A stretch of 64,000 nucleotides of DNA from DATHZQ01 sp035458525 (GTDB taxonomy: Bacteria; Actinomycetota; Acidimicrobiia; Spongiisociales; UBA5794). The stretch's first letter is position 1; the number at the start of each line of letters is the position of its first letter. The notes beneath the pieces were generated by a model, which saw nothing but the letters and a program-made list of their open reading frames with translations, was not told the origin of the DNA and made no database searches. The position numbers and the translations under genes are program-made. The stretch is taken from contig DATHZQ010000135.1 in NCBI GenBank assembly GCA_035458525.1, forward strand, positions 37,963 to 101,962. Direction: 5' to 3'. Of the stretch, positions 1 to 9,650 are shown in pieces.

Positions 1-503
1 TGATACGGGTCGGTCCCGTCGTAGTCGTGGATGTCGACCCACACCGGCGCACCGATCTCTCTCAGGAGGGGGAGGAACTGCCGGCAGTGGTGGAGGATCG
101 TGACTGCCACCAGATCCGCGGTCTCGGCGACAGCGCCAACCAGGTCGACATCCACGTCGATCTCGTGCGACCCCGGGTTGACGAATATCGAGATGCGGTC
201 CCCGGCGGCGTCCATGACGTTCACGTGGCGCATCGTGCCGTTGGGGTCGTCCTGTGTGACGAGGTCGATGCCGCGTGACTCGATGCCGGTGCGAACTCGA
301 GTTCCTTCGTCGTCACGGCCGAGCAGACCCCACAGCGTGACGTCGGCACCGAGGTTCCGCAGATTGAGCGCCTTGCCTGCCCCGCTCGACCCGATGGTGT
401 CGTGGCTGTGACGGGGAAAGACCGTCTGGGGCATAGGGGCCGGGAACGCATCGACGTACACCATGGTGTTCCACGAGATGCCGCCGAGGATCAGCGCCTG
501 CAT
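1..503 (-). CDS. PfkB-family carbohydrate kinase, 3' end outside the window
   Basis: The reading frame is open from the ATG at 503 leftward to the window edge, giving about 167 residues of the N-terminal half. The start reads MQALILGGISWNTMVYVDAF, followed by a GSSGAGKALNLRNLGADVTLWG segment and LLGRDDEG. This is the substrate-binding N-terminal lobe typical of ribokinase/PfkB sugar and nucleoside kinases. The catalytic C-terminal GAGD motif would lie beyond the edge. Its ATG overlaps the hutH stop (TGATG), so it is the second gene of the hutH transcript and probably translationally coupled. The substrate is unknown. A link to histidine catabolism is only suggested by position. Confidence 0.8.
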   Translation of the reverse strand, partial: MQALILGGISWNTMVYVDAFPAPMPQTVFPRHSHDTIGSSGAGKALNLRNLGADVTLWGLLGRDDEGTRVRTGIESRGIDLVTQDDPNGTMRHVNVMDAAGDRISIFVNPGSHEIDVDVDLVGAVAETADLVAVTILHHCRQFLPLLREIGAPVWVDIHDYDGTDPY

Positions 504-2026
504 CAGTCGATCGCACCGGCTGCGGCCACTGCCGCGGCGAGGATCTCGCCGGAGCGCACCAGGCTCGCCGACGTTTCCAGCTCGGGCGAGACAAACCGGT
601 CGGGGCCGGGTCCGGCTACGTCTTGCCGAAGCCGTGCGATGACCGCACCGGTGGCGGCTGCGGGCGGATGGTCGCGAAGCTCGACGGCCCGTGCCGCCGC
701 CACGAGCTCGACGGCTTGGATGCGCGCCAGGTTGTCGATGATCCGACGCAGTTTGCGTGCCGCACTCCACGCCATCGAGACGTGATCCTCCTGCATCCCC
801 GAGGTCGGGTACGAGTCGACGCTTGCCGGCGTCGCAAGGCGGCGATTCTCCTCGCAGAGCGCCGCCGCCGTGTAGTGCCCGATCATCAGCCCCGAATCGA
901 CTCCGGGATCGTTGGCCAGGAACGGCGGCAGTCCGTGGCTTCGGGTCTTGTCGAGCATTCGGTCGATGCGGCGTTCGGCCATCATTCCGACGTCGGCCAG
1001 AGCGATGCCCAGGAAGTCGGCGGCGTAACCGAGGGGAGCCCCGTGGAAGTTGCCGCACGATTCCACCCGGCCGTCTGGCAGGACCATGGGGTTGTCGATG
1101 GCGGCCGCCAGCTCGTGCTCGACCGTCCGGGTGACGTAGCCGAGCGCGTCGCGCGCAGCCCCGTGAACCTGAGGAGCGCAGCGGATGGAGTACGCATCCT
1201 GGACGCGGGGATCGTCGTGCCGGTGGCTGGCCACCAGCGGTGAGTCCGCCAGCATGCGGCGCAGGTTGTGCGCCGAGATGGCCTGGCCCGGTTGGGGACG
1301 CAATTCCTGCAGCTCGGCGGCGAAGGGACGATCCGTCGCCAGCATGCCCTCCACCGTCAGCGCCGCGATGACGTCGCCCGTCGCCAGCAGCGTTTGGGAG
1401 TCGGCCACGCCGAGGCACAGCATGCCGAGAATGCCGTCCGTGCCATTGGTCAGGGCCAGGCCCTCCTTCTCCGCCAGGCGCAGCGGCGTCAATCCGGCGG
1501 CCTGCAGCGCCTCTCCGGCCGGCACGGTATCTCCGCTGACCTCCACCTCGCCTTCGCCGATCAGCGCAAGCGACACGTGCGCGAGCGGGGCGAGGTCGCC
1601 ACTGGCGCCGAGTGATCCGTGTTCAGGGACGACCGGGTGGATCTCGTGGTTGAGCAGGTCGACGAGCCGTTGTGCCGTGTCGGGGCGGGCGCCGCTGTAG
1701 CCGAGCGCCAGCGTGCGGGCCCGCAAGAAGGTCATGGCGCGCACGACCTCGGTTTCCACGGCGGGCCCCATCCCGGCGGCGTGGGAGCGGACGAGAGCCA
1801 GTTGCAGCTCGGCGCGTCGCTCGGGGGGAATCGAGACCGTCGCCAGCGCTCCGAAACCCGTCGAGATGCCGTAGGTCGGCTCTCCTGACGCCAGCCCCTC
1901 CACCACGCTGCGCGACGCTGCCATCCGCTCGACCGCCTCAGCAGTGAGCTGCACCCGGGCGCGGTTGCGAGCGACGGCGACAACGTCGCTGATCGTTGCC
2001 CCCGGCCCCGCCAGCTGGACCGTCAT
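503..2026 (-). CDS. hutH: Histidine ammonia-lyase
   Basis: Deaminates L-histidine to trans-urocanate, the first step of histidine degradation, in the cytoplasm. The 507 residues match the family length. The Ala141-Ser142-Gly143 triad in GSLGASGDLAPLAH is the precursor of the MIO electrophile, and an N-terminal YGISTGFG segment is also typical. The ATG at 2026 has a GGAGGT ribosome-binding site six bases upstream, so the start is well supported. The gene is divergent from hutU-hutI and shares a control region of roughly 100 bases with them. A PfkB kinase gene overlaps its stop codon. No hutG or other formiminoglutamate-processing gene is visible here. Confidence 0.97.
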   Translation of the reverse strand: MTVQLAGPGATISDVVAVARNRARVQLTAEAVERMAASRSVVEGLASGEPTYGISTGFGALATVSIPPERRAELQLALVRSHAAGMGPAVETEVVRAMTFLRARTLALGYSGARPDTAQRLVDLLNHEIHPVVPEHGSLGASGDLAPLAHVSLALIGEGEVEVSGDTVPAGEALQAAGLTPLRLAEKEGLALTNGTDGILGMLCLGVADSQTLLATGDVIAALTVEGMLATDRPFAAELQELRPQPGQAISAHNLRRMLADSPLVASHRHDDPRVQDAYSIRCAPQVHGAARDALGYVTRTVEHELAAAIDNPMVLPDGRVESCGNFHGAPLGYAADFLGIALADVGMMAERRIDRMLDKTRSHGLPPFLANDPGVDSGLMIGHYTAAALCEENRRLATPASVDSYPTSGMQEDHVSMAWSAARKLRRIIDNLARIQAVELVAAARAVELRDHPPAAATGAVIARLRQDVAGPGPDRFVSPELETSASLVRSGEILAAAVAAAGAID

Positions 2027-2043
2027 CCCGCGACCTCCGGTTT

Positions 2044-2074
2044 ATGTGTCGTCATGTGTCGCGGAGCGTACCGT
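2044..2074 (+). promoter_or_regulatory. hut divergent control region: tandem 8-mers and -10 box
   Basis: Two copies of ATGTGTCG lie at 2044-2051 and 2054-2061, ten bases apart, that is, on the same face of the helix. Just downstream, TACCGT at 2069-2074 fits an actinobacterial -10 (TANNNT) for hutU-hutI. The spacing suggests an activator or repressor site serving both directions. Regulation by histidine or urocanate is inference. Confidence 0.35.
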
Positions 2075-2133
2075 GCGCGACAATGGCCTCGCTTGCCCCG
2101 GCCGCAGCCTGCTGCTGCCAGAGAGGAGTCTGC

Positions 2134-3792
2134 ATGAGCGGCCGCCGTCCTATGAGAGCGCCAACCGGAACCGACCTCACGTGCCTCGGATGGCCCCAAG
2201 AAGCGGCGTACCGGATGCTGCAGAACAACCTCGATCCCGATGTGGCCGAGCGACCGGATGACCTCGTTGTCTACGGCGGCACAGGCCGCGCCGCCCGGAG
2301 CTGGCAGGCCCTCGACGCCATGCTCCGTACGCTCACGGCGTTGCGATCCGACGAGACGATGCTCGTGCAGTCCGGCAAGCCGGTTGGTGTGGTGCGCACG
2401 CACGAATGGGCGCCACGGGTGCTGATCGCCAACTCGAACCTCGTCCCCGAATGGGCGAACTGGGACGAGTTTCGCCGCCTCGAGCACCTGGGCCTGACGA
2501 TGTACGGGCAGATGACGGCCGGCTCGTGGATCTATATCGGCACGCAAGGGATTCTCCAGGGCACCTATGAGTGCTTTGCAGAAATCGCCCGCACCCGGTT
2601 CGGCGGCTCGCTCGCCGGCACGATCACCGTGACCGCCGGTCTCGGCGGCATGGGTGGAGCGCAGCCCCTGGCGGTCACGATGAACGACGGCGTCGCCCTC
2701 TGCGTCGAAGTCGATCCATGGCGGGCGGAACGGCGGGTCGAGACGCGCTATCTCGACACCCTCACGAGCGAGTACGGCGAAGCCGTTGCTCTCTGCCGGC
2801 AGGCGAAGCAGGAACGACGGCCGCTGTCGGTCGGGCTCGTCGGCAACGCCGCTGATGTGCTGCCCCGCCTGCTGGCCGACGGATTCGACGCCGACATCGT
2901 CACGGATCAGACATCGGCGCACGACCCTCTCACGTATGTACCCGTCGATCTCACGCCGGAGGCGGCGGCCAAACTGGCCGTAGACGACCCAGACGGCTAC
3001 GTGCGCCGCTCGCGCGCCTCGATGGTGCGCCACGTCGAGGCAATGGTGGGGTTCCTCGACCGCGGCGCCGAGGTGTTCGACTACGGCAATTCGCTACGCG
3101 CCGAAGCCCAACTCGGCGGATACGACCGCGCTTTCGACTACCCCGGATTCCTCCCGGCGTACATCCGCCCCTTGTTCTGTGAGGGCAAAGGTCCGTTCCG
3201 CTGGGTCGCGCTGTCCGGCGACCCCGCCGACATCGCGGCGACCGACCGCGCCGTGCTGGAGGAGTTCCCCGAGGACGAGGCGCTGCACCGTTGGATCCAC
3301 ATGGCCGGAGCGCGCGTGGCCTTCCAGGGGTTGCCTGCCCGCATCTGCTGGCTCGGATACGGGGAGCGGCACCGGCTCGGTCTCCGCTTCAACGAGATGG
3401 TGCGAAGCGGTGAGCTCCGGGCCCCGATCGTCATCGGTCGCGACCACCTCGATTCGGGCTCGGTTGCGTCACCGTATCGAGAAACCGAGGCCATGGCGGA
3501 CGGTAGCGACGCCATTGCCGATTGGCCGCTGCTCAACGGCTTGGTGAATGCATCGTCGGGCGCCACCTGGGTGAGCATTCACCACGGAGGCGGCGTCGGC
3601 ATCGGCAGGTCGATCCACGCCGGCCAGGTCAGCGTTGCCGACGGTTCGCGCCTTGCCGCCGAGAAGCTGGAGCGGGTGCTCACCAACGACCCCGCGACCG
3701 GCGTCATGCGCCACGTGGACGCAGGCTACGAGCGCGCTACTGAGGTGGCCGAGACGCGTGGCGTCCACATCCCGCTGCCCCGCGACCGATGA
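2134..3792 (+). CDS. hutU: Urocanate hydratase
   Basis: Adds water to urocanate to give imidazolonepropionate using tightly bound NAD+. The 552 residues match the family. The NAD-binding GLGGMGGAQPLAVTMN segment is present, and the active-site cysteine is about residue 405 in ICWLGYGERHRLG. I chose the ATG at 2134 because GAGAGGAG lies just upstream and the family begins near here. In-frame starts further upstream (for example ATG 2083, eight bases after TACCGT) would add a non-conserved cysteine-rich leader. The stop overlaps hutI by four bases (ATGA). Confidence 0.96.
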   Translation: MSGRRPMRAPTGTDLTCLGWPQEAAYRMLQNNLDPDVAERPDDLVVYGGTGRAARSWQALDAMLRTLTALRSDETMLVQSGKPVGVVRTHEWAPRVLIANSNLVPEWANWDEFRRLEHLGLTMYGQMTAGSWIYIGTQGILQGTYECFAEIARTRFGGSLAGTITVTAGLGGMGGAQPLAVTMNDGVALCVEVDPWRAERRVETRYLDTLTSEYGEAVALCRQAKQERRPLSVGLVGNAADVLPRLLADGFDADIVTDQTSAHDPLTYVPVDLTPEAAAKLAVDDPDGYVRRSRASMVRHVEAMVGFLDRGAEVFDYGNSLRAEAQLGGYDRAFDYPGFLPAYIRPLFCEGKGPFRWVALSGDPADIAATDRAVLEEFPEDEALHRWIHMAGARVAFQGLPARICWLGYGERHRLGLRFNEMVRSGELRAPIVIGRDHLDSGSVASPYRETEAMADGSDAIADWPLLNGLVNASSGATWVSIHHGGGVGIGRSIHAGQVSVADGSRLAAEKLERVLTNDPATGVMRHVDAGYERATEVAETRGVHIPLPRDR

Positions 3793-4988
3793 GCCAAACC
3801 CTCGTCGTCGACAACATCGGGCTGCTGGTCACCAACGATGAACATGCAGGCGACGGCGCCCTCGGGATTCGGCAGGACGCGGCCATCGTCATTGCGGGCG
3901 ACCGCATCGAGGCAGTGACGGCTGCCGGCGCCGTGGGCGACGAGCGACTCGATGTTGGCGGGCGCTGTGTGATTCCCGGTTTCGTCGATTCCCACACGCA
4001 TCTCGTCTTCGCCGGTGACCGCAGCGCCGAGTTCGTCGCCCGGATGGCCGGAACGGAGTACGCGGCGGGCGGGATCAACGTCACAACCGCCGCCACTCGT
4101 GCCGCCGACGACGCCGAGCTCCGTGACGGGGTGCGGCGCCGGCTCGGCGAGTCCTACGCCGCAGGCATCACAACGACTGAGATCAAGTCGGGCTACGGCT
4201 TGTCCGTTCGCGACGAGCTGAGGGCGTTGCAGATCGCCCGGGAGGTCACGCCGGACACAACCTTCCTGGGTGCCCACGTCGTTCCGCCGGAGTACGCCGG
4301 CCGTGCGGACGACTACGTCGAGTTGGTGGCGGGTGAAATGCTCGAGGCGGTGCGTCCTCACGCTCGCTTCGTCGATGCGTTCTGCGAGCGAGGTGCCTTC
4401 GATGCGGATCAGGCGCGCAGGGTCCTGGAGGCCGGCCGTGCGGCGGGACTCATCCCCAAGCTCCACGCCAATCAGCTCGGACAGGGACCTGGGGTCAGGC
4501 TCGCCGTCGAACTCGAAGCGGCTTCGGCGGACCACTGCACCTATTTGAGCGACGACGACGTCGAGGCGCTCGCCGGCTCGGCCACGGTGGCGACGTTCTT
4601 GCCGGCCGCCGACTTCTCCACTCGCCAGCCGTATCCCGACGCCCGCCGCGTCCTGGACGCCGGTGCGACGGTGGCGCTGGCGACGAACTGTAACCCGGGA
4701 TCGAGCTACACCACCTCGATGAGCTTCTGCATCGCCCTGGCGGTTCGCGACATGCGGATGACCATCGACGAGGCGCTGTGGGCGGCGACGGCGGGCGGGG
4801 CGGCTGCGCTTCGCCGCAGCGACGTGGGGAAGATCGCCCCGGGGATGCGCGCCGATCTCGCCGTACTCGATGCCCCGTCCCATCATCACCTGGTCTACCG
4901 ACCAGGGGTGCCGCTCGTTCACGCGACGCTGCGGGCTGGCAAGGTGGTCTGGGCGTCGGCTCAGTCGTCGCTGCTCCACGGCGAGTAG
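3789..4988 (+). CDS. hutI: Imidazolonepropionase
   Basis: Hydrolyses 4-imidazolone-5-propionate to N-formimino-L-glutamate. It is a metal-dependent amidohydrolase of 399 residues. The first metal-binding pair is His69/His71 in VDSHTHLVF, followed by EIKSGYGL, KLHANQLG and the ATNCNPGSSYT segment characteristic of HutI. The start overlaps the hutU stop (ATGA). The last 28 bases overlap the tail of the convergent VOC gene. The next enzyme of the pathway is not in the window. Confidence 0.96.
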   Translation: MSQTLVVDNIGLLVTNDEHAGDGALGIRQDAAIVIAGDRIEAVTAAGAVGDERLDVGGRCVIPGFVDSHTHLVFAGDRSAEFVARMAGTEYAAGGINVTTAATRAADDAELRDGVRRRLGESYAAGITTTEIKSGYGLSVRDELRALQIAREVTPDTTFLGAHVVPPEYAGRADDYVELVAGEMLEAVRPHARFVDAFCERGAFDADQARRVLEAGRAAGLIPKLHANQLGQGPGVRLAVELEAASADHCTYLSDDDVEALAGSATVATFLPAADFSTRQPYPDARRVLDAGATVALATNCNPGSSYTTSMSFCIALAVRDMRMTIDEALWAATAGGAAALRRSDVGKIAPGMRADLAVLDAPSHHHLVYRPGVPLVHATLRAGKVVWASAQSSLLHGE

Positions 4989-5361
4989 TCGCCGAAGCTC
5001 CACACGTGGCCTTCGGGGTCACGAGCCGCATAGTTGCTGCCGCCGTAGTCCTGCGCCTCCGGCTCCATCACGATCTCGGCGCCGGCCGCTCGCGCTCGCT
5101 CAGCATGGGCGGCGACGTCGCTCACGATCACATAGATGCTGACTGACGACGTACCGCCGGCCGGCACCAGCTTCCCGACTCGTCCTCACGGGCGCTGCCG
5201 AGCATCGCCATGCCGGTGTCGTGGACCAGCTGAGCGTGCTCGACGGTCCCGTCGTCACCGTCGACGACGAGCTGTGCCTCGAATCCGAAGACGTTGACCA
5301 GGAAGTCGATGGCGGCGGGCGCATCTGCGTAGCGAAGCGCCGGGATGACTGTGGATGACAT
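4961..5361 (-). pseudogene. VOC (glyoxalase/bleomycin-resistance fold) protein, frameshifted
   Basis: Two overlapping frames together make a normal VOC protein of about 133 residues. The N-terminal part starts at ATG 5361 (GGAGG upstream) with MSSTVIPALRYADAPAAIDF and runs to GSAREDESG. The C-terminal part continues in another frame with VPAGGTSSVSIYVIVSDV to GHVWSFGDYSPWSSDD. The break is near 5165-5172. Adding one G to the TCGGGAAGC stretch restores SGKLVPAGG across the join, so a single-base deletion or a sequencing error explains it. The function cannot be assigned beyond the fold. It resembles the PhnB-like, often uncharacterised branch. Confidence 0.75.
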
Positions 5362-5442
5362 GGCTACCTCCATGGCCGGGCTGGTGCCCGCGACATAGGC
5401 CGGGTGCGCGCCGGGCGTCTTGGAAGAATCGGACCCCGTCCC

Positions 5443-5553
5443 GAACCTACGGCTCGGCTATACCGCATGGGGAGGGCAGAGCCTCAGGCTGCGGACCGAT
5501 CGGGAACCTACGGCTCGGCTGTACCGCAGGGGTAGGGCAGAGCCTTAGGTTGC
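5443..5553. repeat. Two tandem 50-base imperfect palindromes
   Basis: Units at 5443-5492 and 5504-5553 begin with GAACCTACGGCTCGGCT and end in CTCAGGCTGC or CTTAGGTTGC. They repeat with a 61-base period and differ at only a few positions. Each unit is itself an inverted repeat: AACCTAcGGCTCgGC at the left pairs with the complement of AACCTAaGGCTCtGC at the right, about 17 of 21 positions. They sit in the divergent gap between the VOC gene and the sulfatase, so they are not simply a 3' terminator. They could be operators, a REP-like element or a structured leader. Confidence 0.65.
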
Positions 5554-5605
5554 ACGGACAGGCGCCGATCCTGTTCGACCAATCCCTACAGCTAGCGTGC
5601 CCGCG

Positions 5606-7015
<1,410 letters not shown>

Positions 7016-7230
7016 GTCAGCCACTTCTCGCGACCCACGACGGCGGTCGCCGCCCGACGTTCGCCATGGTTCACGGGCGCACCGGATCTCATCCGAGGAC
7101 TTCAGCGAGTTGGCGCCGCAGCTCGCTCATCCCAGCGGATTTCTGATTGCCGTTCGCCGTCACGTGGAGGTCGTTGACAGAGCTGAGGGATGAGCCGGCT
7201 TGTGCGAGTGCGGCGGTACCCTGGCCCGCT

Positions 7231-8604
7231 ATGGCCGCTCTCCGCCGCGCCGTGGTGCCGCTCGCTCTCGTCCTCGTTGTCGCCGCCTGCACGGCAGCCG
7301 ACCCGGGGACGGCGACGACGACGGCGTCACCGACGACGACCACGATTGCCGTGGCCATTCGCAGCACGGCGCCAAGCCCCGTTGTCGTCGGCGAGGGTGT
7401 GGACGACGGCGCCGCCGCCGCACTGGCCGCTGAAATCGAGCGGCTCCGTCCGGTCGCCGAATCGTTGCGCGGTCTCGGGTTCATCGGCGCCCCCCAAATC
7501 GCCATTCTGACGCCAGAGGCTTTTTCCGGGCGATGGGCGATGTCGTTGGACGCATCGCTCGACGCTCCGGCCCTGGCCGTGGAGTCCCGACTGATGCGGC
7601 TCATGGGTCTGGTGGGGCCGGGGGATGATCTCCGGGCCATCATCATCCGCAACGTCCCTGAGCCGCTAGCCGCGTTCTACGACGCCGGCGCTGGAGAGCT
7701 GGTCGTCTCCGCCTCGGGCCCAGGGCTCGACGGCGCCCGGCAGGCCGAGATCGTGCGCCACCTCGTGCTCATGCTGACGGACCAGTATCACGATCACGCC
7801 CGGCGTGTGGCCGAGCTCCGTGAGCGAGGAGAGACCGACCAGGCGAATGCTCTCGCCGCGCTTGCGGTCGCGGACGCGCTGTATGCAGAGCTTCGTTTCA
7901 TCGACACCCTGAGCGGCGAGGAGCAGCACGCTGTGGCGAGCGCGGGCGTTCCCGTCGTCAGCGGTCCACGATTCGTCGTGCACGAGTTGGCATTCGCCGG
8001 TGATGCGGGCGTGCCGTTCGTTGCGCGTCTACTGGAAACCGGCGGTACCGCAGAGCTGGATCGAGCCTATGGAGTCGGCCTGACCACCGAGTCGATTCTC
8101 CATCCCATGCGATTCATGGCAGGCGAGGGCGTGCTCGAGCTCGGAACGACGGACGTCGCGGTCGACGGCTACACGCTGCAGCACGCCGGGTCGCGCGGCG
8201 AGCTGGGTCTGCGCAGCTTGCTGGGGTCCGCAACCATCCCCGGTGTGCTCACCCAGACCGCGGACGGGTGGGGGGCGGATCACGAAGTGCTGCTCAGCAG
8301 CGTCGATGATGTCGCGTTCGGCTACGTGTTCCGCGGCGACAGCGCCGACGACGCGGTGGAGGTGGCGCAGGCGTTCCTCGACCATGCCACCTTCGTCATG
8401 GGCATGAACGAAGGCCTGGCGTCAGGCGGCGGTGTCGAGTTCGTTGGAGTGTCGGCAGGCGAAGACGGCGACGATGGCGCCACTGAGGAGGCGCCCGTTG
8501 CCGGTCCCTATGTCTTCGTCGATCGAGCCGGCGATGTGCTGGTCGTCGTCATCGCCAGCGACATCACGGCCGGCCGCGAGCTGCGGTCGCAGCTCGGACG
8601 CTGA
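7231..8604 (+). CDS. Lipoprotein resembling an inactive HExxH metallopeptidase
   Basis: This 457-residue protein starts with a signal peptide ending in VAAC (lipidated Cys20), followed by a Thr-rich linker. The body follows a layout I associate with actinobacterial secreted proteins carrying HELTHALQDQ. Here the equivalent is RHLVLMLTDQYHDH (His177), lacking the catalytic Glu and second His. The downstream glutamate segment has become AVADALYAE, while GGTAELDRAYG and TTESILHPMRFMAGEG are preserved. TACCCT at 7217-7222 is eight bases before ATG 7231, suggesting a leaderless message. The preceding 7016-7216 stretch shows no gene. Role unknown, possibly a binding rather than a catalytic protein. 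Confidence 0.6.
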   Translation: MAALRRAVVPLALVLVVAACTAADPGTATTTASPTTTTIAVAIRSTAPSPVVVGEGVDDGAAAALAAEIERLRPVAESLRGLGFIGAPQIAILTPEAFSGRWAMSLDASLDAPALAVESRLMRLMGLVGPGDDLRAIIIRNVPEPLAAFYDAGAGELVVSASGPGLDGARQAEIVRHLVLMLTDQYHDHARRVAELRERGETDQANALAALAVADALYAELRFIDTLSGEEQHAVASAGVPVVSGPRFVVHELAFAGDAGVPFVARLLETGGTAELDRAYGVGLTTESILHPMRFMAGEGVLELGTTDVAVDGYTLQHAGSRGELGLRSLLGSATIPGVLTQTADGWGADHEVLLSSVDDVAFGYVFRGDSADDAVEVAQAFLDHATFVMGMNEGLASGGGVEFVGVSAGEDGDDGATEEAPVAGPYVFVDRAGDVLVVVIASDITAGRELRSQLGR

Positions 8605-8825
8605 AGCCCCCAATTCCGAGGCTCGCCAGGCGTGACCGCAAGCCGATGTACCGCCATGGGCGTGAGCGTTCTGCTCAGATTCGCGCATTGTGGGCCCATC
8701 GGCGACGATCGCCAAAGGGGGCACTATCCGTTCGGTTCGCCATCGCTGAATTGACGGGTGCCGTCGCTGCAGAACGTCGTCGTATCTCCGGGGGTTGGCA
8801 GCGACGTGGTCCCCTGGCTTGCGTC

Positions 8826-9530
8826 CTACTGTCCAGATTGGATTCCACCTCTCAGAGCGGACGCCTGCATCGCCGCCTCGCGCTCGACCGAGGCTCGATG
8901 CACGGTGATTGGCTCGCCGCCGCTGTCGTGGAGCGGCTTGCGAGAGGTGAGGATCTCGAACCCCGCTTCCAGCGACTCTCGATCGTTGGGATACGTCCGT
9001 CCGATCACCGACGGATCCTCCATGAGGCCCCAGGCGATCACATTCGCAGCGTGCTCACGACCCCGCTCCGCCCATCCGTCGTTCCGGTCCGCCCATGAGG
9101 TGACGCCGATCCTCGTCTCCATGAATCGTCGTTGCTGGTCGGAGGAGACTGACCGGACTTCCCAGACGTGCGCCAACTCGTGGAGCAGCACAAAGGGTGA
9201 CCCCCAGCACACGGACACCAGAGCCGGGTCTACATCCCGGTGAGCCCTCGCCCGTGCCCCACCGCAGGGATCCAGCGACGGCCCGACGAACTCGACGACG
9301 ATCGACGGAAGGTCGAGGCCGGCTTCGCCGAACCGGGCGACGGCCCATTCGGCTGACGCCCGGTCGTCCTCCGAGCCGGCCACGATGCTGAGCGCAGGAG
9401 GGGTCTCGATCTCACGGGGTACGACGCCCACCTCGTTTCGCATCACTTTCGCCGCCGGTGCATCCCAGAGCATGCTGCCGGTGATAGCCAGAACCGCCAG
9501 AACCACTGCCATCCGTTGTGTCGTGTCCAT
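8826..9530 (-). CDS. Exported putative zinc metallopeptidase (HELAH)
   Basis: A 234-residue protein with an N-terminal hydrophobic segment (VVLAVLAITGSML) that looks like a signal peptide or anchor. The FVLLHELAHVWEVR stretch is a HExxH zinc site, followed by a downstream ERGREHAANVIAWGLM helix that could supply the third ligand. The C-terminal GFEILTSR segment is unassigned. I do not recognise a named family. It is divergent from the BTAD/STAND gene, and its start codon lies at the centre of a perfect palindrome. The 221 bases between this gene's end and the lipoprotein gene hold nothing I can identify. Confidence 0.65.
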   Translation of the reverse strand: MDTTQRMAVVLAVLAITGSMLWDAPAAKVMRNEVGVVPREIETPPALSIVAGSEDDRASAEWAVARFGEAGLDLPSIVVEFVGPSLDPCGGARARAHRDVDPALVSVCWGSPFVLLHELAHVWEVRSVSSDQQRRFMETRIGVTSWADRNDGWAERGREHAANVIAWGLMEDPSVIGRTYPNDRESLEAGFEILTSRKPLHDSGGEPITVHRASVEREAAMQASALRGGIQSGQ

Positions 9531-9538
9531 GACACGAC
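9520..9538. promoter_or_regulatory. Perfect 8+3+8 palindrome over a start codon
   Basis: GTCGTGTC and GACACGAC flank CAT, which is the ATG of the leftward peptidase gene read on the other strand. The arms match perfectly over eight bases. The site lies about 110 bases upstream of the rightward BTAD regulator. A dimeric regulator bound here would block translation-start access or transcription of the peptidase gene. Control by the neighbouring regulator is inference. Confidence 0.4.
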
Positions 9539-9650
9539 GGTCCGAACGTGCGGCAAGGGGCCGGTCAGATGCCGGTAAGCAGCGGGAAGGCGCCCAAGCG
9601 CAGGGCCGGTTTCACCGACAACCACGCGAGCGGATCGTTAGGTTTGCCGC

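Noticed and set aside
1996..2133. Longer hutU start
   Set aside because: Upstream residues are not conserved and overlap the hutH ribosome-binding site. ATG 2134 has its own strong site.
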